From Cryoendolithus antarcticus (lineage: Eukaryota; Ascomycota; Dothideomycetes; Cladosporiales; Cladosporiaceae), in the NCBI GenBank assembly GCA_002077065.1, contig NAJO01000001.1, positions 1,364,001 through 1,428,000 of the forward strand: a DNA stretch of 64,000 nt, given 5' to 3'. Numbering within the stretch: the first letter of the stretch is position 1; each line of letters begins with the position of its first letter. Below the pieces are notes generated by a model that had not been told where the DNA came from, did not search any database, and worked only from the letters and a program-made list of their open reading frames with translations. Positions 44,101 to 54,073 of this stretch are shown in pieces. The position numbers and the translations under genes were made by a program.

Positions 44101-44722
44101 GGACGCCAGTGGGATCCTTCAGCACTCGGATGTACGCAGTCATTCTTGCGGTATCGCCCTCAACCAATGGTCTGTCCGCGCCGCCGTAGTTCGCCGCGAA
44201 GATCTTGTTCTTGTCCGCGAACCGTGTGAAGCCCCAGTCACCCTCCTCCAGCGTGAAGCGGTGGTTCGCCTCATGATGTATGTAGATAGACGGATCGTTC
44301 GGATTCGACAGCACAAGCATAAACTGCGCACACGCATACCAGTCGTCCGTTGGCTTCTCATCGCCGAATCCTTGCTCCAGGTAGAACGAGACACTTTCCG
44401 AAGCAGCATTGCCAGCAGGGAAGAACAGCACCCGCCACGGATGGCCAGCGCAGTTGAAGGTCGGGCCATGTGTCCTCTTAGGCAACGATCGCCAATCTGT
44501 GATGTCCCACGTGAAGATCGCCTCGGCTTCCGTCTCGTAATCTGGCGATGATGGTAGGAACCGCTCCTTCATTGCCTCATGCTCGTCTGCCATTGGCTTT
44601 GCAGGTTCCGCTGGCGGCATCGATTCGTCCAACATGCTGTCGGCATCATCATTCGTTATGAGTGCCACACTCTCTGTGTCGTTCACGTAGGTCTTCTCGT
44701 CGTAGTCGGAGTCCAGCTGCAT
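41150..44722 (-). CDS. USP7/HAUSP-type ubiquitin C-terminal hydrolase
   Basis: Two exons, 44722-41317 and 41253-41150 (63-base intron, GTAAGC...GGAAG), encode 1,169 residues. A MATH (TRAF-like) domain covers about 65-195 (IFTWDITDWRSLP, SVSFYLEQGFG, WGFTRFADK). The protease follows at about 220-545, with the Cys box NQGATCYLNSLLQSLYLTG, QDVQELSRILMEKLE, and the His box NAGHYYAFLKP. The rest holds ubiquitin-like modules and the ICP0-binding region (FLKYFDVERQTLRGVGHVY). The small last exon supplies the conserved tail LGLEHPN...SLNIR, an activating peptide in human USP7 (family knowledge). Fungal orthologues are Ubp15/Ubp21-22, which deubiquitinate nuclear or peroxisomal proteins. Full length and catalytic residues are intact. 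Confidence 0.95.
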
Positions 44723-45353
44723 GTCGCTGCCAATCTAGTGGTGCATGGTCAGCATAGAAGCATCAATAGCATGGCATTCCAGGCAATGGAGACTCGAATG
44801 GGCAGCCGGAGTCTCAAATCACATGTCTGTGGCATATGCGTGGTCACACCAGCGTAGCTCACCTGATCCATGTTCGCAGCTGCAGTGGCCTAATGTGCAT
44901 GCGCCAGCACAGATGCCGCTACGTGGAAGGAAACGAGGGTATTCGGGATAAGTCAGGAGTAAGCTGGCGGGTCTGCGCAAGACAATCAAGTAGCGCTATG
45001 GAAGATGGCATGGAGGTGAGACGTTGGCAGATGCGAGTACGCAAGGTCAACTTGTACTGGCTGCGGATTTTGCGGGACGTGGCAACGTCATGTCTCTGTT
45101 GACAAAGGCATGGGATGAAGGAGCGCAGGCACTTCCGGCCGTGAAGTCACGTGCAAGGAGAAATTCTGCTTTCGCAGAAGTGAAGTCGCATCAGCATATA
45201 CTTCAGTCGTGCTTGCCGCACCGGTCCGACTCTTCATGTGCCTTCAGCGGTGCATTATGATGATAGATGTGCCATAGTGCTGGATCTGAAGTCGAGTCAA
45301 GGACGCGGGGCAGAGTCTTGGCATTTCCATATCTTCGTCTGAGGATGTGAATA
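44723..45353. promoter_or_regulatory. Divergent upstream region of USP7-type and PDK-type genes
   Basis: About 630 bases between starts at 44722 (minus) and 45354 (plus), no gene seen. A short upstream exon of the USP7-type gene is possible but not supported. Confidence 0.4.
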
Positions 45354-46804
45354 ATGAAGTCCCCGCCAGCATCTCAGGTCAGCATGAGGGTCACAAGCTG
45401 GGCGCCTGTCGCGTCGCCTGGGCTGCTGATGCTCCGCAGACCCCAACGAAGGGGCTACGCGGTCGCAGCAGCTGCCAGCAGACCGGCTCAGTATGTTGCA
45501 CCCCCTTGGCGACCTTCATCAATCCTCGATGAATGGGTGCAAAGGGAGGTCCGACCGATCAGCCTTCGACAGCTGACCTTCTTTGGCCGCACCTTGACGC
45601 AGGATCGCCTCATACAGGGCGCCAACTATGCTCGACTTGAGCTGCCTACGAGGATCGCTCACCGCTTGCGTAACATGCAGACGCTCCCTTACTCAGCTCT
45701 CAAGAACCGACACATAGCTCACGTGTACGAGCTATACTACACAGCCTTCGAACGCTTTCGCAAGGTGCCTGAGATCCGCACCCTCGAGGATAATGACAAA
45801 TACTGTGAGGTGCTCATCCAGTGCCTTCAGGAACATCTCAGTGTGATTCCCAGCCTGGGCATGGGAGTGCTAGAAATCCAGGACTCAGTCTCAAGCGAGG
45901 AATGTGATCGTTTCATGACTACGCTGTTACGGTCTCGGATCAGTCGTAGAGTGATTGCCGAGCAGCATCTGGCATTGACCGAGACGTTTCATTCTGCGTG
46001 GCATTTCCCCAATGCCAAAAAGTCGGCGATGGCGCCCGAGGACGACTTCGTCGGAGAGATCTTCCTGAAGTGCAGTGCGAAGGAAATTATCGAGACATGT
46101 GCGGCTACTGCGACGGAGCTTATGTCCAAGGCGTACGGCCCATCAGTGGCAATTCCCAGAGTGGTAATCAAGGGCCACCTGGATACGACGTTCCCTTATA
46201 GTAGGTCCCAATACATAGTGTCCTGTAAGTTACAAGCTCATTTCTTCCAGTTCCTTCTCATATTGAGTACATCATCGGCGAGCTTCTGCGCAACAGCATG
46301 CAGGGCGTGATCGAGCAGCGACAGTCGTCAAGCCCCAGACCTATCGAAGTCCTCATCTGTGAAGCTGCACAAAGCGTGATCATCCGCGTCTCAGATCAAG
46401 GCGGCGGCATCGATCGTGCCATCTTGCCATACCTCTGGTCCTTCGCAAAAGGCCCGCGTCGAAACATGCGCCTACAGAACCTCGAGCAGGTACCCAAGCT
46501 TGCTGGGACAATGCAAGAACTCCGCTGGGCCGACTCTACTGGTCCCGATCGAAGTCACTCACCCGGATCTAGTCAAGGTAGTGGCGAGAAGTATGGCTCG
46601 TCGCTTACTGCATTGTCGGGTCGACCACCCGATCTGCGACTTGGCATGGGTCTGCCGATGAGCAAGATCTATGCCGAGTACTGGGCTGGAAGTCTCGAGG
46701 TGCATAGTCTTGAGGGGTATGGTGTTGATGCCTTCCTGCAGATCTCGAAGCTCGGCAATCGCAATGAGGTATTGAGCACGAGGGCAAGTATGGATGCTGT
46801 GTGA
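45354..46804 (+). CDS. Mitochondrial pyruvate / branched-chain ketoacid dehydrogenase kinase
   Basis: Two exons, 45354-46200 and 46251-46804 (50-base intron; joins TFPYI-PSHIEYII in phase), encode 466 residues. The N-terminus is basic and Arg/Ala/Ser-rich (RRPQRRGYAVAAAASRP), a mitochondrial presequence. The helical PDK domain has RLELPTRIAHRLRNMQTLPY, HVYELYYTAFERF and a conserved C-terminal His region (RRVIAEQHLALTE). The GHKL ATP-binding boxes follow: the N box (IIGELLRNSMQ), the G1 box (VSDQGGGIDR) and the G2 box (GMGLPMSKIYAEYWAGSL). These kinases phosphorylate and inactivate the E1 subunit of matrix ketoacid dehydrogenases. Yeast-like Pkp1/Pkp2 versus BCKDK cannot be separated by eye. 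A Ser/Gly-rich insert lies before G2. Confidence 0.92.
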
Positions 46805-47312
46805 TCATACTCATGGTCATTACGCATACTGGACTTTCTGCAAGAGGGTGAAGGTTCGATCTCGTGGAGAGATCATCATAGTGTACGGGGGTGCACCTCA
46901 GTCTCTCACTGAAAGTCTGAAGGCTCTCATGCTGCTATAAGTGCACTTACGACAGCCAATGTGTCACGCAACATCAACGAGAGAGAAACTTAGGTAGCAA
47001 GTCTTCTGTCAAGGCCTCGAGACTGTCATGGACACGGCACTGCTGCAGGTGCTACTGTAGTAGCACAGGGAGACGTTGACACTTTTGGAGAAGCGCAGGT
47101 ACATACGCCGGTGCATGATGCGCTTGCCGGTGAACAGACTGCTGAACGCGACTGCAGCACATGGGAATCACTTTATAAACGTTCGACTCTCACGATCCAT
47201 CAACATCGTTAAAATACCTACCTGGCGATACCGTCAACCCCATCACTACCGGGCATCAATATTCGGAGATTCGCAGCATAGACAGTAACACACAAATCGA
47301 ACATCCGGATTC
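46805..47312. other. Intergenic, no gene seen
   Basis: About 500 bases between two plus-strand genes; expected to contain the 3' UTR of the kinase gene and the promoter of the next gene. Confidence 0.4.
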
Positions 47313-50018
47313 ATGGCTACCACACCAACCAAGCCCGCCAGCCACAGCCGTAGCAAAACCAGCACGCGTGTCGAAGACCTCATCAGCAAGCTGACTATCC
47401 ATCTCGCTGGCGCCTGTGGACAGCGGCACGAACAGCCGTCGATCTCTTCTACGCCACCACTCAAGCTTACGACGAATACGCCCGTGCTCCCCGACTCATC
47501 ACAAGCTCACAAGCGGGAGACGGCTTCGCGAGGGTGCAAGATCAAGACGTCGTCACGGTGTGGCGGTTACCGGACACGCTGGCTGCCTACGAGGTGTTCT
47601 ACTAGGAAAAGACGTTCGAAATCGTACTGGCTCGCGAAACAATCTCAATGGCGGCGGAGGCTTTTCTCGAGCACGAGGGCAATATACACACAGGTACGCA
47701 GGGAAATACACACACAGGTACGCTCTCATCGTCGCTGTATCGTGCAATTGACAGTTGCGAGCTAACATATACAAGCTCAGGAAGGTTCAAGGCTTTTACG
47801 AGAGTTCGCACACTATTTACAACATCTTGGCACTCAGCCTGTGACTATTCCTGTGGCTAGCCTCGTCGATGGCATGCGTCAAGCCCTCCTTGACTGCGAG
47901 GAGGTGACCGAGAAGCACCTCGAGTTCTTCCGCTGGCCGAGAAGCCGCGGTTTCGATGCGAATTTGGAGAACTTCATCCTTGCGCACGAGTGTTTCTTCC
48001 ACGATATCGGACGATTTCCCTCGATTGAGGTCACTTTTCACGTCGATGTGGTAACGTACGCCAGGCAGAACCTACCTATTACCATCCACTTTGCGCGCAG
48101 CCTGCCGCTGATCAACTTCGTGGATCTCCAGAACGTGATTATCGAGGGCAAACCCGTCGAAATCTTCCCTAGACTAGATCAAGTCGCCGCATGCGATTCG
48201 TCTGGTCATCGAGCAATGCATGTCGAGTACGAGACCAGTCTTCCTGGCCATATCGGCTGGAGTGACGAGAGCCAGTGTCTGCAAGGCATCTGGCCTGCAT
48301 CACTCGCCGGCGAGTTCGGCGCCGAGCGACAGGACGGATTCGTCATGCCACTGGGCATTGCAGCTATCGTCATCAACGTCTTCCCTGGCAAATTCAAGCT
48401 CGAACGCATCGTCCGTGCTGCCGTGCCGGTACACATCAAGCGGAGGCCGGATATCTGCAGTGGGAATTCCGACGAGATCAGATCACCTACCGCCCACCAA
48501 TGCTTCGATACGTCGCCTTTGCGGAACCTGTTCGACCACCATCTCCTGCTCGACCTGACTGAGGCTGGCCAAGCAGCTCACGGCTACAGCTTCTTTGACC
48601 AGTCGCTGCCTTGTACGCCTATCAGAGTCTGCCATGCGAGGATCGAGCATCCCTACTTCGACTCCCTCGTCAAGCAGGCCGCGTCAGGCTCCACTGCTAC
48701 GCCAGGTCACCCCGTCCCCGCGTCTCGGCGGCGTCGACAGGACTACGGTTCGCCGCTGAGCAGAAACGAGTGGAAAAGGCTTTTGCAGACGAAGGCCGCA
48801 TTTGACGTCACGGAACAGCCACTGGATCTCAATCCACTGACTATGGCGAGTATCTGGGACCTCACGGCTCCTTCAGATGAGGCACGGGAGGTCAAGCGCT
48901 GGACCATACGCGACAGTCCGGCCAAATGCCCACGTTGGGACGTAGAGACTCATGTCAACATGACACCAGCAGAAGTCATCCCGTCTCCGAAGACATTCAA
49001 GTCACCACGAAGGCGCCGTCAAGCGGGACGAGCGCCACTGTTGGCTACGCAGCCTAGAGCTTCGCCGAAACAAGAGGCGCGCAACTGCAAGGCCCCGATC
49101 CAAGTTTCAACGTTGGATTCACCCAAGCGCGGGACTGCGGCAAGCATGTCTTGTCATCCAGATAGTACCGCGCTCGAGAGTCCGTCTTCGCCTTCGAAAG
49201 GGGTGTCTGGAGCTCGATTCCAGGATCAAGTGTCTGCTACACCTGGTCACAGCATAGAGCAGCCGGAGCATGACCGCCGGCCTCGCCGCGACTCCATATT
49301 CGACTTCGATGCTGGCCCAGAACTTACCTCTTTGTGGGAGCGGGACCCTTTTTTTCACGATGAGCTCTTCGATATTGACTCTACGCCGCTCCCGAAGTTA
49401 GCCGGGAACTCAGCCAATCACCGTCGCAACGCCATGTCAAGCGACATGCAGAACAGCGAGGAAGTTTGCGAAGACGTAGATGCCTTACGCCTGTTCAGAC
49501 TGCTAAACTGGCGCCAGGAGCCGGAGAAGCTGAACGAGAGGGATGTTGACCTGTTGCAGCAGGAGATACAAATGAATTACGAGGAGTCATGCACAAAGAC
49601 GTTGAGGGAGATGGGGGTGGCAAAGAAGCTGAAGGGGCAGGGAGAAGAATCTCTGAAGCAGAATGACCACGAATTCACAGGCGATGAGCAGGCGTCTGTG
49701 GCCAACGAGCGGCTAACGGCACCAAGACGCGACTCAGCAGCGTGCTTCGCTTGGCCCTTAACTGACATACTGCCATGCAAAGGGCACGAGAATACGAATC
49801 CAACCTCGGGCTTATCGAAGTCATTGGGCTTTCTCGAGCAGCTTCGCCAGGACGAAGCTAGCATTGGAGCAGAACGGGCGGCGTTGAAGGCAACTACTGA
49901 CAATCAGTGCTCAGAGATAGCCAGCGAGCGCGAGGCTGGGTGGACGGCGCGCTGGACCGTGAAGATGGATGATGGGGAGGAAGCTGATGCGCGCAGTGTG
50001 GTGGCTTTTGAGGAGTAG
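47313..50018 (+). pseudogene. Unknown gene with suspected frameshift and in-frame TAG (or mis-modelled)
   Basis: Not recognised. The last exon is large and clearly coding: from about 47788, frame SRLLREFAHYLQHLG, TIPVASLVDGMRQALLDCEE, FILAHECFFHDIGRFPSIEV and LPLINFVDLQN continue to 50018 (~740 residues). Its C-terminal half is Ser/Pro/Arg-rich and polar. The 5' part is troublesome. The start at 47313 (MATTPTKPASHSRSKTSTRV, EDLISKLTIHLAG) is in one frame, but from about 47405 the protein-like sequence (LWTAARTAVDLFYATTQ, VVTVWRLPDTLAAYEVFY) is in another, as if one base were missing. It then meets TAG at 47603-47605, and coherent sequence resumes (EKTFEIVLARETISMAAEAF). An intron from about 47695 or 47720 leads to the last exon. 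It may be a true pseudogene or a gene with an unusual start region. Confidence 0.5.
47686..47735 (+). repeat. Tandem duplication of a splice-donor segment
   Basis: The block ACACACAGGTACGC occurs twice about 25 bases apart (around 47689 and 47714). Both copies offer the same GTACGC donor in the same phase, because the repeat unit between them reads through without a stop (GTQGNTHTG). Confidence 0.65.
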
Positions 50019-50316
50019 TGGTGGAGATCCAGGGGAGTGCGCGCGAAGGACATTCATTGCAGAACACGAGAACCAAGCCGGATACGAGGGAAGAAAGTCG
50101 TCAGTTTGTATATGGCTAGATACTCAGATACCAATCATTGACAGGCTGATGACCTTCAATTCCCGCCTCATTGACTGCACTTGTCTCAGACAACGCCAAG
50201 GCCAGACTGCCACCTCACCTCAAGCTCGACCAGCACATGTCCTCAGCACAATACTTTCCCATGCCTCAATAAACATTCTCGTCTCAGCAGCCAGTCTGCT
50301 CGTACACTACGCTACC
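50019..50316. promoter_or_regulatory. Upstream region of SPC3
   Basis: About 300 bases between two plus-strand genes; no gene inside. Confidence 0.35.
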
Positions 50317-51127
50317 ATGCACTCGACATTTGTGCGCGTCCAGAATGTGTTCGGACTGTTCACGTCAGTTGCCTTTGCCGTTGCTGCCGCCATAGCCTTC
50401 AGCGTGATACTTAGCCCTCAGTCGCCTGAAGCAAAGCTCGAATTGCGGAATGTGCAGGTAGTAAAAGGTCGGCCACACTACTACAGTACGAAGAGGGAGG
50501 AGTACGCAAATGTGCGCTTCGATCTAGATGCTGGTAGGTTACGGGTGATCCTGCGTAAGCTCTACACTCGGCTGACACGACTCCACAGATCTCAGCACCC
50601 TCTTCAACTGGAACACAAAGCAAATCTTCCTCTACATAATCGCTTCCTATCCCTCTCCCTCCTCCGAGTCCAGCTCCACTATCCCTGACTCCGAAGCCAT
50701 AATCTGGGACGCCATCATCCCCTCGCTCTCCGCCCCGTGGCACCAAAACACCTACATCCACCCAACCTCGAAACCGCCCACCTCCCAAAAGAAACGCACC
50801 GCCCTCAAATCCCTCTCCTCGGCCTTCCCAGCTGGCACGCAACCGGGTATTGTAAGGCTAAAGGACCAGAAGCCGAAGTACCAGATTACGGATATCTCTG
50901 GCAAGATCGCGGAGGTGGGCAACGCGACGTTGACGTTGAAGTGGAATGTGCAGCCTTGGGTTGGGGCGCTTGTGTGGAGCAATCGGGTCAAAGTGGGGAG
51001 ATGGGAGGGGTTGAAGGGGGGCGTGAGTAAGACGTTTGGGTTTCCGAGCGTGAAGGGGACGGAGGTCAAGAAGGAGGATGTGGGAACTGCGGTGGGCGGG
51101 GAGAGGAATCGGGGGAGTCCTGCTTGA
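50317..51127 (+). CDS. SPC3: Signal peptidase complex subunit SPC3 (SPC22/23)
   Basis: Two exons, 50317-50533 and 50589-51127 (55-base intron; GTAGGT, GCTGAC, CCACAG; phase 1), encode 251 residues. One N-terminal TM anchor (LFTSVAFAVAAAIAFSVIL) is followed by the lumenal domain: LELRNVQVVKGR, YANVRFDLDADLSTLFNWN (spanning the junction, the family hallmark) and TKQIFLYIIASYP. SAIIPS-like IIWDAIIPS, ALKSLSSAFP, KYQITDISGKIAEVGNATLTL and WNVQPWVGALVW also match. SPC3 is the essential non-catalytic subunit of the ER signal peptidase complex. It is slightly longer than yeast SPC3 because of polar inserts and a Lys/Gly-rich tail. Confidence 0.93.
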
Positions 51128-51523
51128 GGAGTTGCGGTATGAATATGAGTTATGAAGTCGAGACAACGCGTGTGGGTCGTGCCTTCCACTCTTGTAACTT
51201 GCTGCTTTGACGCGTCTCACATGCAGATGCCTCCGAGGCAGTTCTCCTCAGAGATACTTCCTAGGCCGCAAGAGGATGTCAAAGCGCTACTTTGTGGTTC
51301 TCATTCTGCAAGTAATCTTGGCAACTTCTTCCAATACGTTCATGGCGCCTAGGGGTTGTTGACTTACATGTACACCGCGTTGTTTCCTTCACTTCGTCTT
51401 ACATAGTACGTCACACGAAGCGCAGACGCAAAGGGAATAGCGTCAACAAGAGCGCTGACATCCGTACAGTCACGAGAACACACATGTTACAACCACTTGG
51501 TCTTCTACCTCCGACGACGGCTT
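51128..51523. other. Intergenic; may contain an unresolved first exon
   Basis: About 400 bases. A possible intron (donor TAGTACGT near 51407, branch GCTGACATCC, acceptor GTACAG near 51471) suggests the small downstream gene starts in here, but no start codon keeps phase with it. Confidence 0.35.
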
Positions 51524-51798
51524 CCGCCCTTCGTAGCCACAAGCTCAGACCGATCCTACATGCAGGTCCGCGACGAGACCGCCGAGATGAAGCGCAAGGG
51601 GATATCTCCGATTGTGAAGGAGTCCAGTCGCAGCTGGGCGATATACAGAGGGTGTGTCGCCCTCTTCCGTCGGCATAGAAATACGTACTGACGTCCGCTC
51701 AGCCCGCACGGGTTGCACACGAATAGATCTGGTATGGCTGCAGCCTACGATCTCAACGATGAGCTCGTCGGAGAGCCGCACAAGTGGGAGAAGCAGTG
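51524..51798 (+). CDS. Small unknown protein, 5' end unresolved
   Basis: Not recognised. The coding-like frame is CYNHLVFYLRRRLPPFVATS, DRSYMQVRDETAEMKRKGIS and PIVKESSRSWAIYRG. An intron follows (GTGTGT near 51649 to CGCTCAG near 51702), and then HGLHTNRSGMAAAYDLNDEL and VGEPHKWEKQ to TGA. The start codon is uncertain; sequence in this frame extends upstream to about 51472. The TGA overlaps a GTGAGT donor (51796), and a normal 49-base intron to 51844 would splice in phase into the frame of the BTB-like sequence downstream. Separate gene and fusion are both possible. The compact, charged sequence resembles small mitochondrial proteins, but no family is claimed. Confidence 0.35.
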
Positions 51799-51974
51799 AG
51801 TGCATGTATCAGTCTTACGTGTACACTGTTGACTGATAACATAGGTGCCAACACAGACGAGACAAGCTCGAGCGAGTGCAAGCCGAAGCCGAGACGAATG
51901 GCTGGCCAAAGTGCGGCGCAAAACGGCCCTTAAAGGAGGTCGCGAGGGTCGAGCAGTCGAAGAGAGACGGGACG

Positions 51975-52560
51975 ATGTCGAGCTGTAAGATTTCGTTCTC
52001 AAGTATCGTCGGAATCGTCGACATTGACGGCACTGAGCATCACATCGACGTGGGCTCGGTCTCCGTACCATGCCCTGTGCTGAAGGCTGCCCTTCGAGAC
52101 GATCTCCCTCCGCTGGACCCGAGGACCATGTCACACATGCGCATCGCCCGCGGAACTTGGCATATGTACCAAGAATGGCTATATCAAGGAACATTCGACC
52201 CTCTACTTGGTACGGGTTGCTACTTTGACGACATGTGGTGCAGGTGTCTGCCCCTCGTTGACCTGTACTTGGCTGGGGAGTATATGCAGGACGACTAGTT
52301 CTGTAACGCAGTCATGGACTTCTATATCGCCAGACATGTCAAGGTCGGAAAGGGAAAGCCGTGCACGCGGGTCATAAGAGACATCTGGAAGAGTACTGAA
52401 CCTGAGTGTATGCTGAGACAGGTAGTGGTAGCGTTGGGAGCTGCATACTACGACAGTGTGCCGCACCCGAACAAGCAATGGGTCAAAGGGCTACCGGCTG
52501 GGTACGCGATGGAGATGCACTTGCTGCGGTGGCGGGAGCCGTGCACGAAGATTCCAGCGT
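51975..52560 (+). pseudogene. BTB-like gene interrupted by an in-frame TAG
   Basis: One continuous frame reads MSSCKISFSSIVGIVDIDG, HHIDVGSVSVPCPVLKAALR, WHMYQEWLYQGTFDPL and LVDLYLAGEYMQDD. TAG follows at 52296-52298, and the frame resumes as FCNAVMDFYIARHVKVGKG, IRDIWKSTEPECMLRQ and VVVALGAAYYDSVPHPN. The order (hydrophobic core strand, YQEWLYQG, LYLAGEYMQDDEFCN-like helix) is that of the many fungal BTB/POZ-like proteins, where an acidic residue would be expected at the TAG. Past about 52550 a second frame looks more natural, so a further frameshift is possible. It is probably a recent pseudogene unless TAG is read through. Confidence 0.55.
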
Positions 52561-52844
52561 CGAGCCCGGGGTGGAGGTGTCAATTCCATCGACATGGTCC
52601 GGGAACTCCGAAATGCGTCGGGAGCACGTCTTGCAGTCTCGGGTAGAGAGCCGGAGAGCGTTTTAAGGGTGAAGATATGGATACAACAAGTACAGGCAAG
52701 CGCACCCATTTGCTTCGCAATATACTCGAAAGACTTCGACGACCAAGCATGTACACTCCGGATGTTCTATTCGAACTGGAATGCCTCTCTAGCGTCGGTC
52801 TCGGGCGATGGCCATCCCTCACGTCTTTCCTCCCCTACCTGATC

Positions 52845-53663
52845 TCACCTCTCCATCCCCTTCTTTATCTCAACCCTGAACGTCAGACTCACTCTCCGCC
52901 ACCCCTCTCCCCTCCCCTTCATCCGTCCCCTCACAATCTCATGCTGCCACTTCCTCCTCGCCTCACCCCTCATGACCACCAGCCCCCGTCTCTCCAACAC
53001 TACATCAACCTTCCTCCCTGTCCTTGCAGCTTTCCCCGCCAACCCACTCCGTACACTTCCATCGCCTTCCTCGACCAAGTCGTGGAGGCGCATCGTATCC
53101 GCTTGCCCTAACGTTAGCCCGACAACGGGCTCGCCGAAACGGAAGTTCTCAACGTGAGCGGAAATACCGTGGCCGGGGGAATATTCGTTGACGATACAGA
53201 ACTCCGGTCTCGCGTCTTCCGAGTACAGGCCAGTCTCTACCATGCGGTCTACTACAAAGTCCAGTTCCGGTGGCAATGGATCGGCTTTGAAGATCTGTGC
53301 CTCGATTTTCTTCCTCGTGGAGGGCGAGGCCGAGCGAGGCGGCATGAGGCAGTAGGTCCCTCCGTAGTGTATGCAGCGGCGGGCAAGATCGGTGCGCCAT
53401 TTCTGGGTAGCGAGGAAGGCGAGCAGTGAGGTTTCCTCTGAGGACGTGAGGAAGGAGGGTAGAGTTGAGAGGCCGGGCAAAGTAGGATGAGCTATCTCTC
53501 TAGAGAATCCAGGAGAGTCGGGCGAGTATGATTTTGCAATGCCATCGGAATCAGACTTCGTGGCGATGGTCTTAGACACTTCGAGGCGCGAGCATTTGGG
53601 TGGCGATGTGGTGAAGTAGTCGCTAATGGTCTTACGTTTTGTCGCTGTGTGAGTAGCCATCAC
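52845..53663 (-). CDS. AlkB-family 2-oxoglutarate/Fe(II) dioxygenase
   Basis: Intronless, 272 residues. The C-terminal ~190 residues are an AlkB-like dioxygenase: LPSFLTSSEETSLLAFLA, RCIHYGGTYCLMP, then FCIVNEYSPGHGISAHVENF, which carries the first iron ligands (H-x-E here, usually H-x-D), FGEPVVGLTLGQADTMRL, the distal His in RRKWQHEI, and the 2-oxoglutarate-binding Arg in WRRVSLTFR. Such enzymes oxidatively remove alkyl groups from nucleic acids or modify tRNA. The N-terminal ~65 residues are disordered and begin with TATKRKTISDYFTTSP, which resembles a PCNA-interaction box with R in place of Q. Substrate is not determined. The start could be either of two adjacent Met codons. Confidence 0.82.
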   Translation of the reverse strand: MMATHTATKRKTISDYFTTSPPKCSRLEVSKTIATKSDSDGIAKSYSPDSPGFSREIAHPTLPGLSTLPSFLTSSEETSLLAFLATQKWRTDLARRCIHYGGTYCLMPPRSASPSTRKKIEAQIFKADPLPPELDFVVDRMVETGLYSEDARPEFCIVNEYSPGHGISAHVENFRFGEPVVGLTLGQADTMRLHDLVEEGDGSVRSGLAGKAARTGRKVDVVLERRGLVVMRGEARRKWQHEIVRGRMKGRGEGWRRVSLTFRVEIKKGMER

Positions 53664-54073
53664 GATATCTACAACAGAGTCTTAGGCTAGGATACCGTTC
53701 GAGCATATTCACGTCGCTGCGAGAAAAGTAGGAAATCGCTGTTCAGACGTGCTGTTTCCGAGTAGAGTAAGGTGACGAATTCAGGGTGCATTATTGCAGC
53801 ATCAGGGCAGATTGAAGACTACATTCACAGACACGGGACTTTAATGTACAACCATTGATAGGTGACCGCTATGGGTCCACACCTTGTTGATTCGTCTATG
53901 TACACGCGGTCCTGTTCACCGCTCACAGCCGTTCACCATCTCATCTCCCAAAGTCAAGAACTCCACCTCCCAAATGCAGCCTACTGCCATGCAAAATGCA
54001 TCGTACAAGAAGTCAACACATTCCTACAAGCCAACTTTTACCTCAAGCTCCCCGACGCCACGCCTCCGTCTTT
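53664..54073. other. Short intergenic region
   Basis: About 400 bases between the AlkB-family start and the 3' end of the kinase gene (both minus). No gene supported. Confidence 0.4.

Noticed and set aside
47313..47765. 150-codon frame from 47313 read straight through
   Set aside because: After about residue 33 it becomes Arg/Ser-rich and loses protein-like pattern, while another frame over the same bases looks clearly coding.
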